Shown here one piece after another: positions 23,951-35,461 of a stretch of 64,000 nt of DNA (within the stretch, counting starts at the first letter, position 1; each line of letters opens with the position of its first letter). Location: the NCBI GenBank assembly GCA_963082975.1, contig OY720349.1, positions 48,341,962-48,405,961 on the forward strand. The letters run 5' to 3'. The notes below the pieces were generated by a model. That model made no database searches. It was given only the letters and a program-made list of their open reading frames with translations, and had not been told where the DNA came from. Origin of the DNA: Labia minor. Lineage: Eukaryota > Arthropoda > Insecta > Dermaptera > Spongiphoridae. Both the position numbers and the translations under genes were made by a program.

Positions 23951-25192
23951 AATCAGTTAATTTTATTACGATTAACAGTCTCAAATAGAAAACAAAGAAT
24001 TTTCTATAAACAAATCAGAAAACACAAATTTCCGTAGCATTTCAAGAAGATTATGTATTTAATTGGTAAAATCAATGATATTAATTAAAGTCATTTAACG
24101 AATATATTATAGTTAGAATTATAAGATTACATTGTATGTTTCAAGTGGTCCAAAAGAGAGATGATATCGGATCGATCGCAATCATCCTCAAAATTCGTAA
24201 TTCCCTAATATAATTTTAAAATCTCTTAAATGAAAATCCTAATTATTTTTTCACCCCTAATAATAATAATAATAATATTTAGTAAATAACATTTAATATT
24301 AATATTTTTATATGTCTTATTTATGATTCGATGTAAGAGTATACTAATAAAGGTAAAAATTTCAGTCAAATTCAAAATTGAGAATTTTATCTAATTTTTT
24401 TTAGAAATATATAGATATACTATATTGTATCGTAAAAGATCATAAGAAAAATAAAAGGGAATATATTTTATATTATCTTATTATAAATAGATAATATATA
24501 GATTACTTACCATTTCTATTTGCCTGAAATCGTTGCTATATGTATTTGATTGAGAATGAATAAAAAATTTACCTGTAACAAAAAAAAAAAATAGATTATA
24601 CTTTAAACACAACAAAGTAAATATAATTTGAATTGTAATGAATTTATGGGAATTTTTAAAATTTAAAAACTAGTAATGGATTTGTCCCTCTGTGAAGTAT
24701 TCAATGGATATTGGACATATGTGTATCTCTTAAATAATAGATTAAGGGAAACAGGAAATGAAAAATCACTGATTCGAAGAGAATAATTTAAGAATAAAAA
24801 TCAATTATAGTATCAATTCCAATTTCAGATAATTTATCTGAATTTCTTTCATCAAAATTCAGGGAGAGATTTTGATATATATGAAGGGAGAATTGCAACC
24901 CTCTACCTCCATTGACTTTCAACATCTGTCTGCTTCTTCAAGGGTTGCACGAATTGTCTAATGAGAGAGAAATAAAATGTCAGATTGGTTTCGAGAAATT
25001 GGAAAGGGGGTCTTACAATAAGAACTCAATGATTGTATTGAAGGTACCGTCTGACCCTCTCCAAGCAAAGCTCAATTTTTGAAATGGAATTCAAAAGTGA
25101 ATATTTAATGCGTTTCGAATCAGTAATATTCTTTTCTAAATAACCATTAACATTTGAATGATAACTAATTAAGAAATATATATATATATATA
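23951..25192. other. AT-rich spacer
   Basis: AT-rich with an (AAT)n run at 24262-24280 and a slightly richer block at 24880-25070. A 66-codon minus-strand frame (25026-25226) runs into the mariner end and looks like chance. Confidence 0.45.
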
Positions 25193-25603
25193 CGAGGGTG
25201 GGATGAAAAGTTTCCGACCTGACCAAGAAAATCGATATTTTTATTTTTTTTTTTTGCTATATTTTTCAACATAATCTCCATCAACACTGATACATTTCTC
25301 ATAACGGTGTTCTAATTAATTTAAGTCTCATCAACAGTTATGAATCGACGCAAAAATTCGTTTGGATTACGCCTACAGCGCCAAATTGTCGTTCGAAATG
25401 GTTTTTCGAAGCAATTTTTGGTCTAACGTTAGGAAATGCGGCACCCACATTCCACACAGCTTTCCATATTCAAATGGTTTTGCAAAATATTTCGCACACG
25501 TTCAGCTGACATCGTACAGGTCTCAGCTATCTTGAATTTTGAAAAATAAAACAAAAAAAAAAAATTGAAGGTCAGAACGGAAACTTTTCATCCCAACCTC
25601 GTA
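25191..25603 (-). mobile_element. Internally deleted mariner element with both ends
   Basis: Element 25193-25601 (409 bp) lies between TA dinucleotides. The ends are inverted repeats starting CGAGGGTGGGATGAAAAG and CGAGGTTGGGATGAAAAG. On the minus strand, decayed transposase sequence reads from a helix-turn-helix part (AETCTMSAERVR) to the first catalytic motif VDET. It then jumps to the C-terminal end EHRYEKCISVDGDYVEK. Roughly the second half of the transposase is missing, so it cannot move by itself. Confidence 0.88.
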
Positions 25604-26429
25604 TATATATATAATTTTACATAAATTATATTCATTAAGATAAATGTTAAAAAATATAACTTATTTAAACACATTTTCAACAGAAAGATCTTGTATATAC
25701 ATCCAGTTTTTTGTCTTCCTTGTAAACGTATAATTATTATACATAAACATTACAAACTCCGGCACTCCGTTGAATTTATAATATAACAAAGATTATTAAA
25801 TTATTTAAATTAATTTTAATTAGTATATAATCAGAATGACTGATTTTAATTTTGAAAAAGACAGTATTCTATAAGTAAAAAGACAAAAAAAAATGATCCT
25901 TGAATAACATTATTGAATGCATTAGGATTCAAAAATATAACACCTCTGTTTATGTTTAACATGATCGGCCATATTTATATAATTTTTAATTAATGTCTCA
26001 TTTAGTCATATGCCTATAAAATAGTCATTTCTCTTGGGATCCTATAATAGATTATTATTGTTATTAAACAGTGAGCTAATCTGATATACTAATACAGGAA
26101 AATATAGATATTGTGACGTATATTACTAATGGGTTACATTTATCAAACTCAATTATCTGGATAGATTTAATTATAAAATATTTCAATATCTGTATATATA
26201 AAATGTATGTAGAGATAATATTGATATTACTTGAAAAGGCAATGATATACGCGAAAAAGCCTATTCACTTGTAAGATATTAATTTTAAGAAATATTTTTT
26301 TTGACATATAGTCATTAGTATATACATATTTACAAATGAATCAAAACAATAGTTTCAATGTAATGATATTATTATTATTATATTAATTTTTAATAGCTTA
26401 CTTATTTAAATTTCATAAATAATATAGAA
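25604..26429. other. AT-rich spacer
   Basis: AT-rich; no gene or repeat recognised. Confidence 0.45.
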
Positions 26430-27010
26430 TGATTTTTTAGTGGTTTCCATCGATCAGACAAACTTTGAAGCAACTTCTTTAGACCGGTTAAATAGAAATC
26501 TTTTCCATGACTGTCTGAGTGGTTGGTTCACTTGCCTCCCCCACCCTTACCACTCTCTCCTCTTTTTTCTCCATTGCCTGCATTTCGATTGGAAGCAAGT
26601 GTTACCCTTTTTTTGGCTCTAATAAAAAGAGAAATCACACAAGGGGAAGTTTACAAATTCCAATAACTGGTAAATATCCAACTTTTTTTTTATTTCATTT
26701 GATTGTAAAAGCAAATTTTGCACCTCTTGGTTCCGATAATCGATATTCGTTTGAATTGCAAGATTTGAAGTTAGTTGGTTGCCATTTGACCCTTTCCGAT
26801 TGAGCCTTCTTTCTCTTTCTCTTTGAATAGGGATTTGAATCCCTGAGCTCATTTCTAGACTGACCTGGCATGTCTCGAACTAATCTATTTTCCGGTAGCC
26901 ATTTATTTATTCGCCTCTTTTAGCAAACTTAACAGGCTTCAAAGAACCGACCACCTTCTACCTCTTAACTGTTGACAACAAAGCGAATTACACATCCATT
27001 AATTTGCGAG
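26430..27010. other. GC-elevated unique island
   Basis: A 580-bp moderate-GC block. Frames on both strands overlap (94 codons plus at 26519-26803, 77 codons minus at 26619-26852), with no motif. Pyrimidine-rich stretches occur at 26535-26575. Probably non-coding. Confidence 0.3.
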
Positions 27011-27189
27011 AAAGTTCAACTTTAACTTTATAATATTTTTAAGCAAGTATAAGAAACCATATAATTTGAAAAGGGACATTTATTTTTGTACAATATTAAA
27101 ATTATTAGTCAATCACTTAGATTTCTGTATATTATAAATAATTTTAAGACTGATATATTAATTAGGTGTCATATCAAACTTTACCTTGA

Positions 27190-27335
27190 TTTACTTGATC
27201 GGAGGCGCTACTTTTTATCAAGTAGCTTCCGAAATTTGATCTTGGAGGCTGGGTTGGCTCCGAACCATAGACTTCAGCTAGAGAAATTTCCTTTCCAGGT
27301 TCAGAGCAAGAGGAGGTTGGTTACCTCTAACGTTG
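27190..27335 (+). repeat. Local direct repeat, unit 1
   Basis: This segment is similar to 27636-27722 over about 85 bp. Shared words are TTTTTATCAA-TAGCTTCC, TTGATC, GGAGGCTGGGTTG, CATAGA and TAGAGAA. The two copies bracket a family F repeat, which suggests a duplication or an insertion into a longer unit. Confidence 0.6.
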
Positions 27336-27384
27336 CGTCTTGATCAATGTATTTTTATTTTTACACTTCTAATTAATATATATA

Positions 27385-27612
27385 TATATATAAAAGATTT
27401 TGTATGCACATTGTTCAGAATTTAAAATTTTTTGCATATCTTCCCGTTTCATCATCTCTAGAATCCAAAAGTGACTAAATTTTTTTAAGTCTGTCTGTCT
27501 GTCCGGAAAATTGTGACGTTATAGACTCAAAATTGGCTAAACCGATTTCTATGAAATTACATCACAATATTCTTATATACCACTATTTTAACATAGGCTA
27601 TATATTATATCA
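27385..27612 (+). repeat. Family F repeat, fragment 2
   Basis: Follows a TA run (27378-27391). It carries GTCTGTCTGTCTGTCC (27491-27506) and a core ACCGATTTCTATGAAATT (27540-27557), which resembles the core of families A to C. It matches 6265-6395 (opposite strand) from CAGAATTT to ACTCAAAA. Probably another HINE-type family, but no inverted-repeat ends are seen. Confidence 0.55.
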
Positions 27613-27635
27613 ATATCTATTCAATAACTGCAGAA

Positions 27636-27722
27636 TTTTTTTTATCAAATAGCTTCCCAATTTTGATCCTTGAGGCTGGGTTGACTTCGTCCCATAGATA
27701 GAGAACCCTTTGTCAGGCCTCT
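27636..27722 (+). repeat. Local direct repeat, unit 2
   Basis: Second copy of the unit at 27190-27335, with about three quarters of bases shared by eye and a few small gaps. Confidence 0.55.
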
Positions 27723-27734
27723 CTCAAAAGCATA

Positions 27735-27837
27735 GTAATGGAAAAATGTAAACGCCATGTCAGCCAATCAATTGGTTGAGAAAGCCCATTGCCATTGCCC
27801 GCCAATGTGCCCCATGGCGTTTACATTTTACCGTAAC
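27735..27837. repeat. Short inverted-repeat element (possible MITE)
   Basis: Arms of 25 bp (27735-27759 and 27812-27836) pair at about 22 positions, with a perfect 16-bp core AAATGTAAACGCCATG. The 50-bp centre has a CCAATCAATTGG palindrome and the word GCCAATG. No clear target duplication is visible, so mobile origin is uncertain. Confidence 0.55.
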
Positions 27838-27839
27838 TT

Positions 27840-28675
27840 TACATATATCATCCATTATCCCAACATTATTATGAAGCTTTATGTGATGAGTTTATTTTAA
27901 TAATTCCATTAAAAATTTCCAAAAATATACTAATTTTAATATGATGTTTTTTACTCTCTGAATTTATTTTTTCAAAATACTAATTTTTATTTATATAGTT
28001 TTTACATTCACTTAAAATATTCCGTAAAGGAAAGTATAGTATTTGAATGAATATTCAAATTTGAATTTATATACCTTTTAGGATTTGTATGCGCATGTGT
28101 GCATGTATATGATAACGTGACTAAAAATAGACATGTCTTAGAAACTTATTTCAAAAAAAGGAAAGATCTTAGATTCTGAAACTCAGAATTGAAGATATGT
28201 AAGTATATGACAAATTTTCGTGAACATTGGCTATCTAATAATATATCATAATTCTATTTTCCAATTTTCTAAATTTTAAATATTTCTTATATTATTTATC
28301 ATTATCAAGTATTCTAAAAGAGCTTAAATAACTAATTTTCAAAGTCTCCTTTTAAAGTAACTTTATTTTTTTTTAATTTAAATAACTTATTCTTTGAAAT
28401 TGTTAATAATTATTAAAAATTAATAACTATAAATTATCCTTATTAAAAATTGCAAAAAACTATAACAATGGAGGGGGGGGGGTAAGAGAAAATTTTATGC
28501 GCACATCACATCAGTTATTTTTATTATCATTTGATCATTATCTATACTTTACCTTTAATTACATTTATTTATATTTATATATATATTTTTTTTACCTAAA
28601 AATAGTCAATACAAAAAGGAATTAAGATAAGTGATTTTATAATTTATTTTAAAGTTTAGATTATTCTACTTTCTT
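27840..28675. other. AT-rich spacer
   Basis: AT-rich, with a G run at 28472-28480. No gene is seen. Confidence 0.45.
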
Positions 28676-29115
28676 TCGCGGAAGCTCTATTTTTTAAGGC
28701 ATTATGGCACAAAAGCTGAATTGCTTCGGCTGCCAAGTGGATTGCTTATAATTATAGCTAGCAAAATAAATCCCAACCACTCTTTCCCTCTGACTAAATC
28801 TGCAATCCACTAATAAGAAGAAGCTATTTCATTTATCAAAATGGATTTTCTCTTATTCGAAAACTTAATAAAAAATTAGAATAAAATCCTCTTGCTCATC
28901 TTATATTGTAACAAGTTGTAATATCAATGTAAAATATTTAAAATAGCCAAAAAGCTCGTTGAGGAAATGGTGGGGATAATCGCAAACATCTTTAACAGAA
29001 GCGCAAATTGCTCGCCAGGGCTTTTAAGGAGTCGACGATTTATGCATTTAAGCACTTTTAGGTCTGATGCAATTAAGAGACTTTGCCCCAAACCCAACCA
29101 CAATAAAATTTCATT
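28676..29115. other. GC-elevated island
   Basis: Moderate-GC blocks at 28676-28830 and 28940-29110, separated by AT-rich DNA. A 64-codon minus-strand frame (28924-29118) lacks motifs. Candidate non-coding region. Confidence 0.25.
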
Positions 29116-29320
29116 CACCTAAAGATAAAAGAATCGAGCAAATTTCCGGATTGATTTTTATTAACATGTTTTTATTTAGTTATAAGAATTGATTACCTAA
29201 TCATCTATATCTATATCTATTCTTCTTTTATATTATTTAACAAAAATAATTTAAATTCAATTTTTATAATCGAATGTTTGTTATTTGTTTGTAGTAGTAA
29301 AATCTATCTACGTTAATATT

Positions 29321-29512
29321 TTAGAACTTAGTTATTACAGCTCTTATCTTTCTACTTTGGATATCAGAGAAATCTTGCCAACGTTCTTTTATATAGTCAT
29401 TGAATAGTTTCAATCTTATTTGACCAAAAGGGTTATTCGATAAGTCATGCCATGATTTCAAACTCCAATTTGAATACCTTTTCAAAATCATATTCATCAA
29501 TTTCAGCTTCAT
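29321..29512 (-). pseudogene. Unrecognised 63-codon fragment, protein-like
   Basis: The frame has a composition unlike AT noise, with tryptophans and mixed charge (NWSLKSWHDLSNNPFG and NDYIKERWQDFSDIQS). It ends in a stop, and an upstream in-frame stop lies just before the start. I do not recognise the family. It may be a relic of a transposon or retroelement protein or a short exon. Confidence 0.25.
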
Positions 29513-30815
29513 AAATACTACATTTTATTCTAATCAATAAGTCAAATTGAATTTTTTGGTTATAGATACTATAATAATCAATTATTTATTTATAATAAAA
29601 AATATTTGTTCGATACCTAAGTTTTTGATAATCAAATTATGTGGCAAGAGGTATTTTTTTGATTTTTTTGAGCTAATTAGGTTGAGAGAACCCGTTCTAC
29701 TGATCATAGAACACCTTTACTCCTCTTAGGCAGCAACTGATTAGATAGGCGCTGTCCTTTCGTAGGATGTATATACAAAAGTCAGATGTTTTTATTATAA
29801 TGTTTATTACCAGTGCATTCATTTAATAATATAAATTAAATTTAAAAAGAATATACTCTATCATTAAATTTCATTTTAAGAAAACAATTTTTGTTCAATT
29901 TTTATATTATAATTTATTCTTATATGATAAATATTTCTAATTTTGATTTATTGATCTTCTTTACTAATGAAGGAAGGTCAAATTTGACTAGAACCTTAAA
30001 AAAAGGTTCTAAAAATACTTTTTCTTTAATTATTTTCCTGATATTTATATAAACAACCCGTCATTGGAAAAGAGTTATTATCAGAAGACGAATTCTTTGA
30101 ACGATCAATCGGTTTGATTTATGATTTGTTTTTGTAAATTTCTTTTTTTTTTTATTAGACGGCTCCATTCATTGAAAATTAAATAGGAGAGCCTGTTGAA
30201 AAACATATATGGTAAAAAAAAATATCGAAAACATATAGGTATAGATGAGAAATTGTTTTTAAATATTAAAAAGAACTATAATAATTACACACACAAATAT
30301 ATATCACAATAAAATTATTATTTTGAAGAAAAATCTTAATGTAATTGCAATTTGGAGATCCGGTCTCGATTTCAATTAATTTTTTGAAAAGTGTGTAATT
30401 ATGATAATGGATGTTTTACATTGTTCATTAAACAAAAGATTTTTATTTAGAATGTAATATTTTATATTTCAGATGAACCCTAAGAGTTTAAAATATTAAT
30501 TAGAATATTAAGATACTTTTTAAACATTTAGTATAATTAGAAATGAAAATGAAATGAAGTTTGAAGTTTTAAATATAGATTCATAAATGATATTAACAAT
30601 AAAAGGAAATTAAAAATTGAATGTGTGTAGCTTTACAATAGATTCCCAATGAGAAACAATTAAATATAGAAATCTAGAATCAGCATTGTGTTGATCTTAA
30701 CATTTTGTTCAAAGAATTAAAAAAAAAATGAAAATAAAAAAAATCGATTACAAGAAATTTCCTAATTTCTGTCTTGAATTTATTAATTTTTTTAATTTAC
30801 TGGGTTCTGCGCTTA
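29513..30815. other. AT-rich spacer
   Basis: AT-rich sequence with a small higher-GC patch at 29680-29770. No gene is recognised. Confidence 0.45.
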
Positions 30816-31115
30816 TTTTATGTAATTTGTAGTTTGAAGGAAAGTAGGTTGAGACGTAGCCGTAATGAAAGTCGGTAGCCACCCACGTCTTGTTGCCGTT
30901 AAGAAGACTAGGAGAATTGACCAGAGCCGAATTGGAATTGCAAGTTAGACCCGACATCGATCCCAGCTCTAATCCCGGGGAAAAACTGGCGTGGTCAGGA
31001 AAGGTAGGAGAAGTGGATGGATGGTCCTCACACCTTCTAATCGAAACCGAAAATGAACTCTATAAACAGGGTGAAAATTCTTCCTTTCGGTTCTCCATTC
31101 TCATTCCTTCATAGA
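30816..31115. other. GC-elevated unique island
   Basis: Moderate-GC block with open frames on both strands (74 codons plus at 30890-31114, 69 codons minus at 30748-30957). No motif. It may be conserved non-coding DNA; an exon is less likely. Confidence 0.3.
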
Positions 31116-31438
31116 GTAATTTCTCATATAATCTTTAAGAATCTTTTTTGTAGACAGAGACTTAATCTTCTTCTCATTATATTCTAATAACTATATATAT
31201 ATATATATATGAAATTTATGAAAATAATTGGAAAATTTGTAGGATTAAATTTGATTCTCAAACCCATTTTATACCTACTATAATAATATTTATGTGTAGC
31301 AAGAGTATTTTTAATACACATTTTCCTAACAAATGGATATTTTGATGAAATGAGCATGGACAGTTTTTCTTCATATAAAAAGGAGGATAAAAAAAACAAG
31401 AGAAGACCTTAGTAATAACACAAAGAAGAAACATACTA
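31116..31438. other. AT-rich spacer
   Basis: Includes a TA run at 31193-31210. Nothing else recognised. Confidence 0.45.
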
Positions 31439-31728
31439 TACGAGGGTGGTCTGAAAAATTTCCGACCTGACTAAGAAAAACAATGCTTTTCAATTTTTTT
31501 TTGTTGATTTATTTTTCAAAATTCAAGATAGCTGAGACCTGTACGATGTCAGCTGAACGTGTGCGAAATATTTTGCAAAACCATTTGAATATGGAAAGCT
31601 GTGTGCAATGTGGGTGCCGCATTTCCTGGCGTTAGACCAAAAATTGCTTCGAAAAACCATTTCTAACGACAATTTAGCTCTGTAGGCGTAATCCAAACGA
31701 ATTTTTGCGTCGATTCATAACTGTTGAT
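31439..31728 (+). mobile_element. Truncated mariner relic
   Basis: Starts at a TA with the end repeat CGAGGGTGGTCTGAAAAATT (31441 on) and reads decayed transposase on the plus strand: AETCTMSAERVR, then VQCGCR..W, and NPNEFLRRFITVD. It stops at the first catalytic aspartate, the same point where the copy at 25193-25601 has its deletion. AT-rich repeats follow in place of the right end. Confidence 0.8.
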
Positions 31729-32023
31729 AAATTAAATTAAATCAAATTTAATTAATTAATTAAATAATTTATAAATTAATTAAATAATTTATAAATTAAT
31801 TAACCGTTTTTCAAATGAAGGATCACACAATTTTTACAAATATAAAATTGTTGGGTGTTATAATCTGATTTTAATCCTTTACTTATTTGGTCCATTTTCT
31901 TTGTAAGACATAGTTTCAGATTTTAAAATTCTCCATTTCTATTTTCTATTAATTTGACACCTTTGAATAATTGTTTTATTAAATTTAAGATTCAGAAAGA
32001 TGGAAGAGAGCATTGTCATTTTT
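31729..32023. repeat. AT-rich spacer with tandem AT repeat
   Basis: A tandem run built from AATTAATTAAATAATTTATA (about 31757-31803) directly follows the mariner relic. The rest is featureless. Confidence 0.45.
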
Positions 32024-33009
32024 ACCGACCGACGATAGTAAGGGAGGTATTGTTTTCACACCAAATTTCACATGTGGAGATTTTTACATATCTCCACGAA
32101 TCATGCATTTTCTAAACAGAAAAAAGTATTTTTAGCATGATGTCTGTCCGTCTGTCCGTCCGTCCGTCTGTCCGTCCGTCTGTCTGTCCGTCTGTCCGTC
32201 CGTATAGATGTGTACAGCCTGAACGGCTCAACCGATTTTGATGAAATTTGGTATATTTACTTAATGCATCAGTGGGATGAATTGATCAACTTTTGGTGCA
32301 ATTCCGGAAACCGGAAGTGGTAGTATTAGCGATCGACGATAGGAAGGAAAGGGTTATTTTCACACCAAAGGAGATTTTTTTATATATCACCACGAATCAT
32401 GCATTTTGTATTGGTTTTATCCTCGAAAAAAATCATATTTATTAGTTTTTTCTTGATTTAAAATTATATGACGTCATCCAGCCATGCATGACGTCACAGG
32501 CTGGTCTTGCATATATATTATAAATAAAATAAAATTAAAAATGTTTATATTTATTATTTATGTATCCATATCAGTTTTTTAGGGGCAGCATGGCTCAGTG
32601 GGTAGAGTACTAGATTTCTACACAGGAAGCCTGAGTTCGAATCCCAGCATAGAACTCAAGATTATATATTTGTTTAATTGATTTAATTAATTATAATTGA
32701 TTGATTAATTTAATTAATTAATTAATTAATTAATAATAAATATAAAAATTTAATTCAATTTAACATCGGCTGCCCCACCGAAGAAGGCAAGGGGAAACCA
32801 CTTCGGTCAAATTTTCCCATGAACACCCTATGACTCCTGTGGAGTTATTAGGGCCACGACACTTCTGCTAGGAAGTTATCGACAACGAAGAAGATCAGTT
32901 TTTTATTACATTAATAGATATATGAAAATTATTTGAAATTGTTTCTGTAGCTGGAAATTAATTTATTTCAAACCGTCGGTCGGTTCGGACCTGGCCACAG
33001 GTCAACTTA
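32024..33009 (+). mobile_element. HINE-like family A, copy A3, interrupted by a SINE
   Basis: It starts ACCGACCGACG after a T and ends CAACTTA before a T. It carries the longest GTCY microsatellite of the family here, about 64 bp (32141-32204). Paired TGACGTCA-type palindromes lie near 32469 and 32489. A tRNA-derived SINE (32582-32893) splits it. Without the SINE the copy is about 660 bp, like A6. Confidence 0.88.
32570..32905 (+). mobile_element. tRNA-derived SINE with 12-bp target duplication
   Basis: Element 32582-32893 (312 bp) is flanked by ATCAGTTTTTTA on both sides (32570-32581 and 32894-32905). Its head is tRNA-like, with a perfect A box TGGCTCAGTGG (32591-32601) and a perfect B box GTTCGAATC (32635-32643), the internal promoter of RNA polymerase III. 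The middle is an AATT-rich low-complexity run, and a unique GC-richer 3' part follows (about 32765-32893). The 3' part probably matches the tail of a partner LINE that I cannot identify. Confidence 0.85.
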
Positions 33010-33289
33010 TTTGTTGATGAAAGTCTCTACGGTTCGTAATGGACTTTCATAATATCAACGATTCTAATCATTATTTTCTATATGGTTTTTCAAAAATGGA
33101 TAATTCGTTTTCTTTTCAATTATTTCAGTTCTCTAACAGACATTTTTCTCAAGTATTTCTCATAAAATTTCAATTGATGATCGAATAACTGACGGAAAAA
33201 ATAAAAAAAAATCGAATAGAGGGACATAATAAATAAAAGCCTGGGAGGTCCAGACATTTTTTTTTCTTTTTTTTTTTGTTGTGCAATTT
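33010..33289. other. Spacer
   Basis: Mixed AT-rich sequence; nothing recognised. Confidence 0.4.
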
Positions 33290-33700
33290 GAAATCTCTTA
33301 AGAGTGAGTGAGCGAGTGGCTTTACAAGCTTTATTGAATGAGCAATTGAATCCGCTTAATGTCAGTGTCTGTGTCGTTGGGTGTGTAATGGCTGGGCCAT
33401 CATCCATCATTTACCTCCTCCTCCCTTTACTTATACACTGACGGAGTCTTTTCTGACCCGGTAAGAAGACTACGGGCAAAAGGCAACTGCCATGACTTAT
33501 GATGGTACTCGTTGTCCGTCACTTTGGTGTCGTGTCACTCTTTGTCCCCGACAACAAGTGCAACTCCTGTCGAAAATGGGGCGAAAAGCCTTTCAGATCC
33601 GGTTTATTAAGAAGCCGAAAACTTTAATGGTACCACAAAATGGTCTTACAAAAGAACATTCGCGCCTTCACGTCCACTCAAAGGATGGATGAAGTATGAA
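33290..33700. other. GC-elevated unique island
   Basis: About 400 bp with near-balanced composition. Open frames of 66 codons (plus, 33492-33692) and 96 codons (minus, 33120-33410) lack motifs. A poly-A run (33713-33728) closes the block. Candidate regulatory or conserved DNA. Confidence 0.3.
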
Positions 33701-34503
33701 GAGAAAGTATTAAAAAAAAAAAAAAAAACTAAAATCATCCAGAATGAAATCTTCTCTTATTTTATCATCTGCAATTTATGTAAATAGATTTTTTTTTTAT
33801 ATCATATAAGAATATTTATTTATTTTTTGTAGTGAATGTAATTGCAAAAAAGTACCAGACAAGTCACAAACGATGTTGTCGTCCCTTGGAATGTAAAATG
33901 AAACCTGTTAACAAATCATATTTAATAAGAATCAAATAAATCCTTCGAGTCAAGAGGTGAAAATCATTACTTTACCTTGGCAAGTCATGTTTACAGATGA
34001 GACCTATCGCAAACGCACACTCACATCTAAACATACAGTACTTGGAAAAATAATTTATGATCCAAAACGGCCTTCGCCCTATTATATGGATAACAACAAA
34101 AAATCTCCATAAATATGATTGTCCATTGTCATTTGCTTAGAGATAGTTGGCATAAAGATAAGTCAAAAGGATTTTTTATTGGTAAAAATATCCGAATTTA
34201 ATGAAAAGTTAAAATTTAATAAGAAGGAATTGAAAAATATCTCTGCCAATGTTTGTTTTTTTTATTGAATTCAATCCAACCAATTAAGAATATCTAAGTG
34301 GAATGATATTCTCATATAAATTTATCTATTTGCCATTTTCTTTTTTTAATTTAAATAAAAAATTAAATAAATTAAATCAATAATATAGAAAAGTGTGTAT
34401 ACAATTATTGATATAATATTATAGCATATAAATAAATATAGCAAGATATTATTTTAAATTATTATAAATAAATTACTCCATAAATCACTCATCTTCAAGG
34501 TAA
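33701..34503. other. Mixed spacer
   Basis: Partly mixed sequence around 33840-34160, then AT-rich. No gene is recognised. Confidence 0.4.
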
Positions 34504-34620
34504 CAATTGTCAAAAATTACCTATGGATACAGTAATTGTAAAATACCATAACATCAAAAAGTAATTTTTGAGAATTGAAAATGAGTGCGACAGGCACTCT
34601 CGAAACGTCGGCATTCAAAT
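34504..34620 (+). ncRNA. Hammerhead-like stem-loop set, Penelope-type relic (tentative)
   Basis: A 17-bp inverted repeat (34504-34520 with 34561-34577, one mismatch) is followed by ATGA, a perfect 6-bp hairpin GAGTGC-GACAG-GCACTC (34583-34599) and then TCGAAACGTCGGC. Penelope-like retroelements carry hammerhead ribozyme motifs with a CUGANGA box, a hairpin and a GAAAC box in this order. Here the CUGANGA box is damaged, so activity is unlikely. The link to Penelope elements is inferred from this layout only. Confidence 0.3.
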
Positions 34621-34857
34621 ATAATTTTTTTTTTACTTGACTGCTTTTCCCTGGAAGGATTATGATTCCTTAATTCCAAATAATTATATAATATAACATA
34701 TATACTTATATTCTCAAATTTTAATTTAATGATAATAGATATACATGTCTAATAATTTATAATTATTGAATCAGTGTACATAAATATAAAAGAGATAAAA
34801 ATAAAAACTAGTAAACATAAATATATTAATTTATCGCTTTTATATATATACTAGCTG
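34621..34857. other. AT-rich spacer
   Basis: AT-rich, ending in a TA run at about 34842-34851 that marks the 3' tail of the next element. Confidence 0.4.
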
Positions 34858-35072
34858 CTTCGGCGCTCTTCACACCAAGACTGGGTCTGCGCCCCCTGTA
34901 CCCCCGAGTAGTACATAGTATTTGGTTAAGAGTAGTAAAAGGTTTTCATCCATTTTGTTTCAATCAATATATAACATAAAACATTATTTATTTTTGTGTT
35001 CTTATTTAAAATATATTTTAATTTAATCAGTAAATTAATTATATATATTATTATTGTATATTTTATATCTAT

Positions 35073-35461
35073 CTATCAATAGGGCTCAAATGTACTCGAA
35101 AGTTTAATAATTGTTTTATATATTTTAATTTTGATTCTCTTTGATAATAATTTTGATGAGATAAGCCTCTTTACTGCATGATAACAGGCGTTTCCCGATT
35201 GTAACCTCGATTTAAATTCTTCTGAAATATTATTATCCTTTGTGATTACATTCAATTTGTCCACATATTTAAATTCTACATTTTGTATATTAAGCTTTTG
35301 TATGTTAATACTCTTCCTCTTTGTTACTAAATATTTTTTCTTATCACTATTAATTTCAAACCCCATCTCTTTTCCTACCTCCGTTAATTTTTCCTCGCTA
35401 TCTGTAATTGCAATTCCCGAATCTCCTATTATATTTAAGTCGTCTGGGTAACCTAATATTT
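35073..35461 (-). pseudogene. Reverse transcriptase fragment, catalytic to C-terminal part
   Basis: The minus strand reads GYPDDLNIIGDSGIAI, which aligns with the polymerase motif YADDL of LINE reverse transcriptases, with proline in place of alanine. It continues with MGFEINSDKK, FKYVDKLNVI (normally KYLGS), ISEEFKSRLQSGNACYHAVK and KIKIYKTIIK, a run typical of RTE/Jockey-like RT proteins. It then jumps to LSSTFEPY and a stop, which matches the very C terminus in copy E2, so the tail region has been deleted. The 5' side is cut off by the inserted family A element. Confidence 0.8.

Noticed and set aside
32582..32660. A true tRNA gene at the SINE head
   Set aside because: A and B boxes are good, but the cloverleaf is incomplete, and the unit has SINE structure with its own target duplication.
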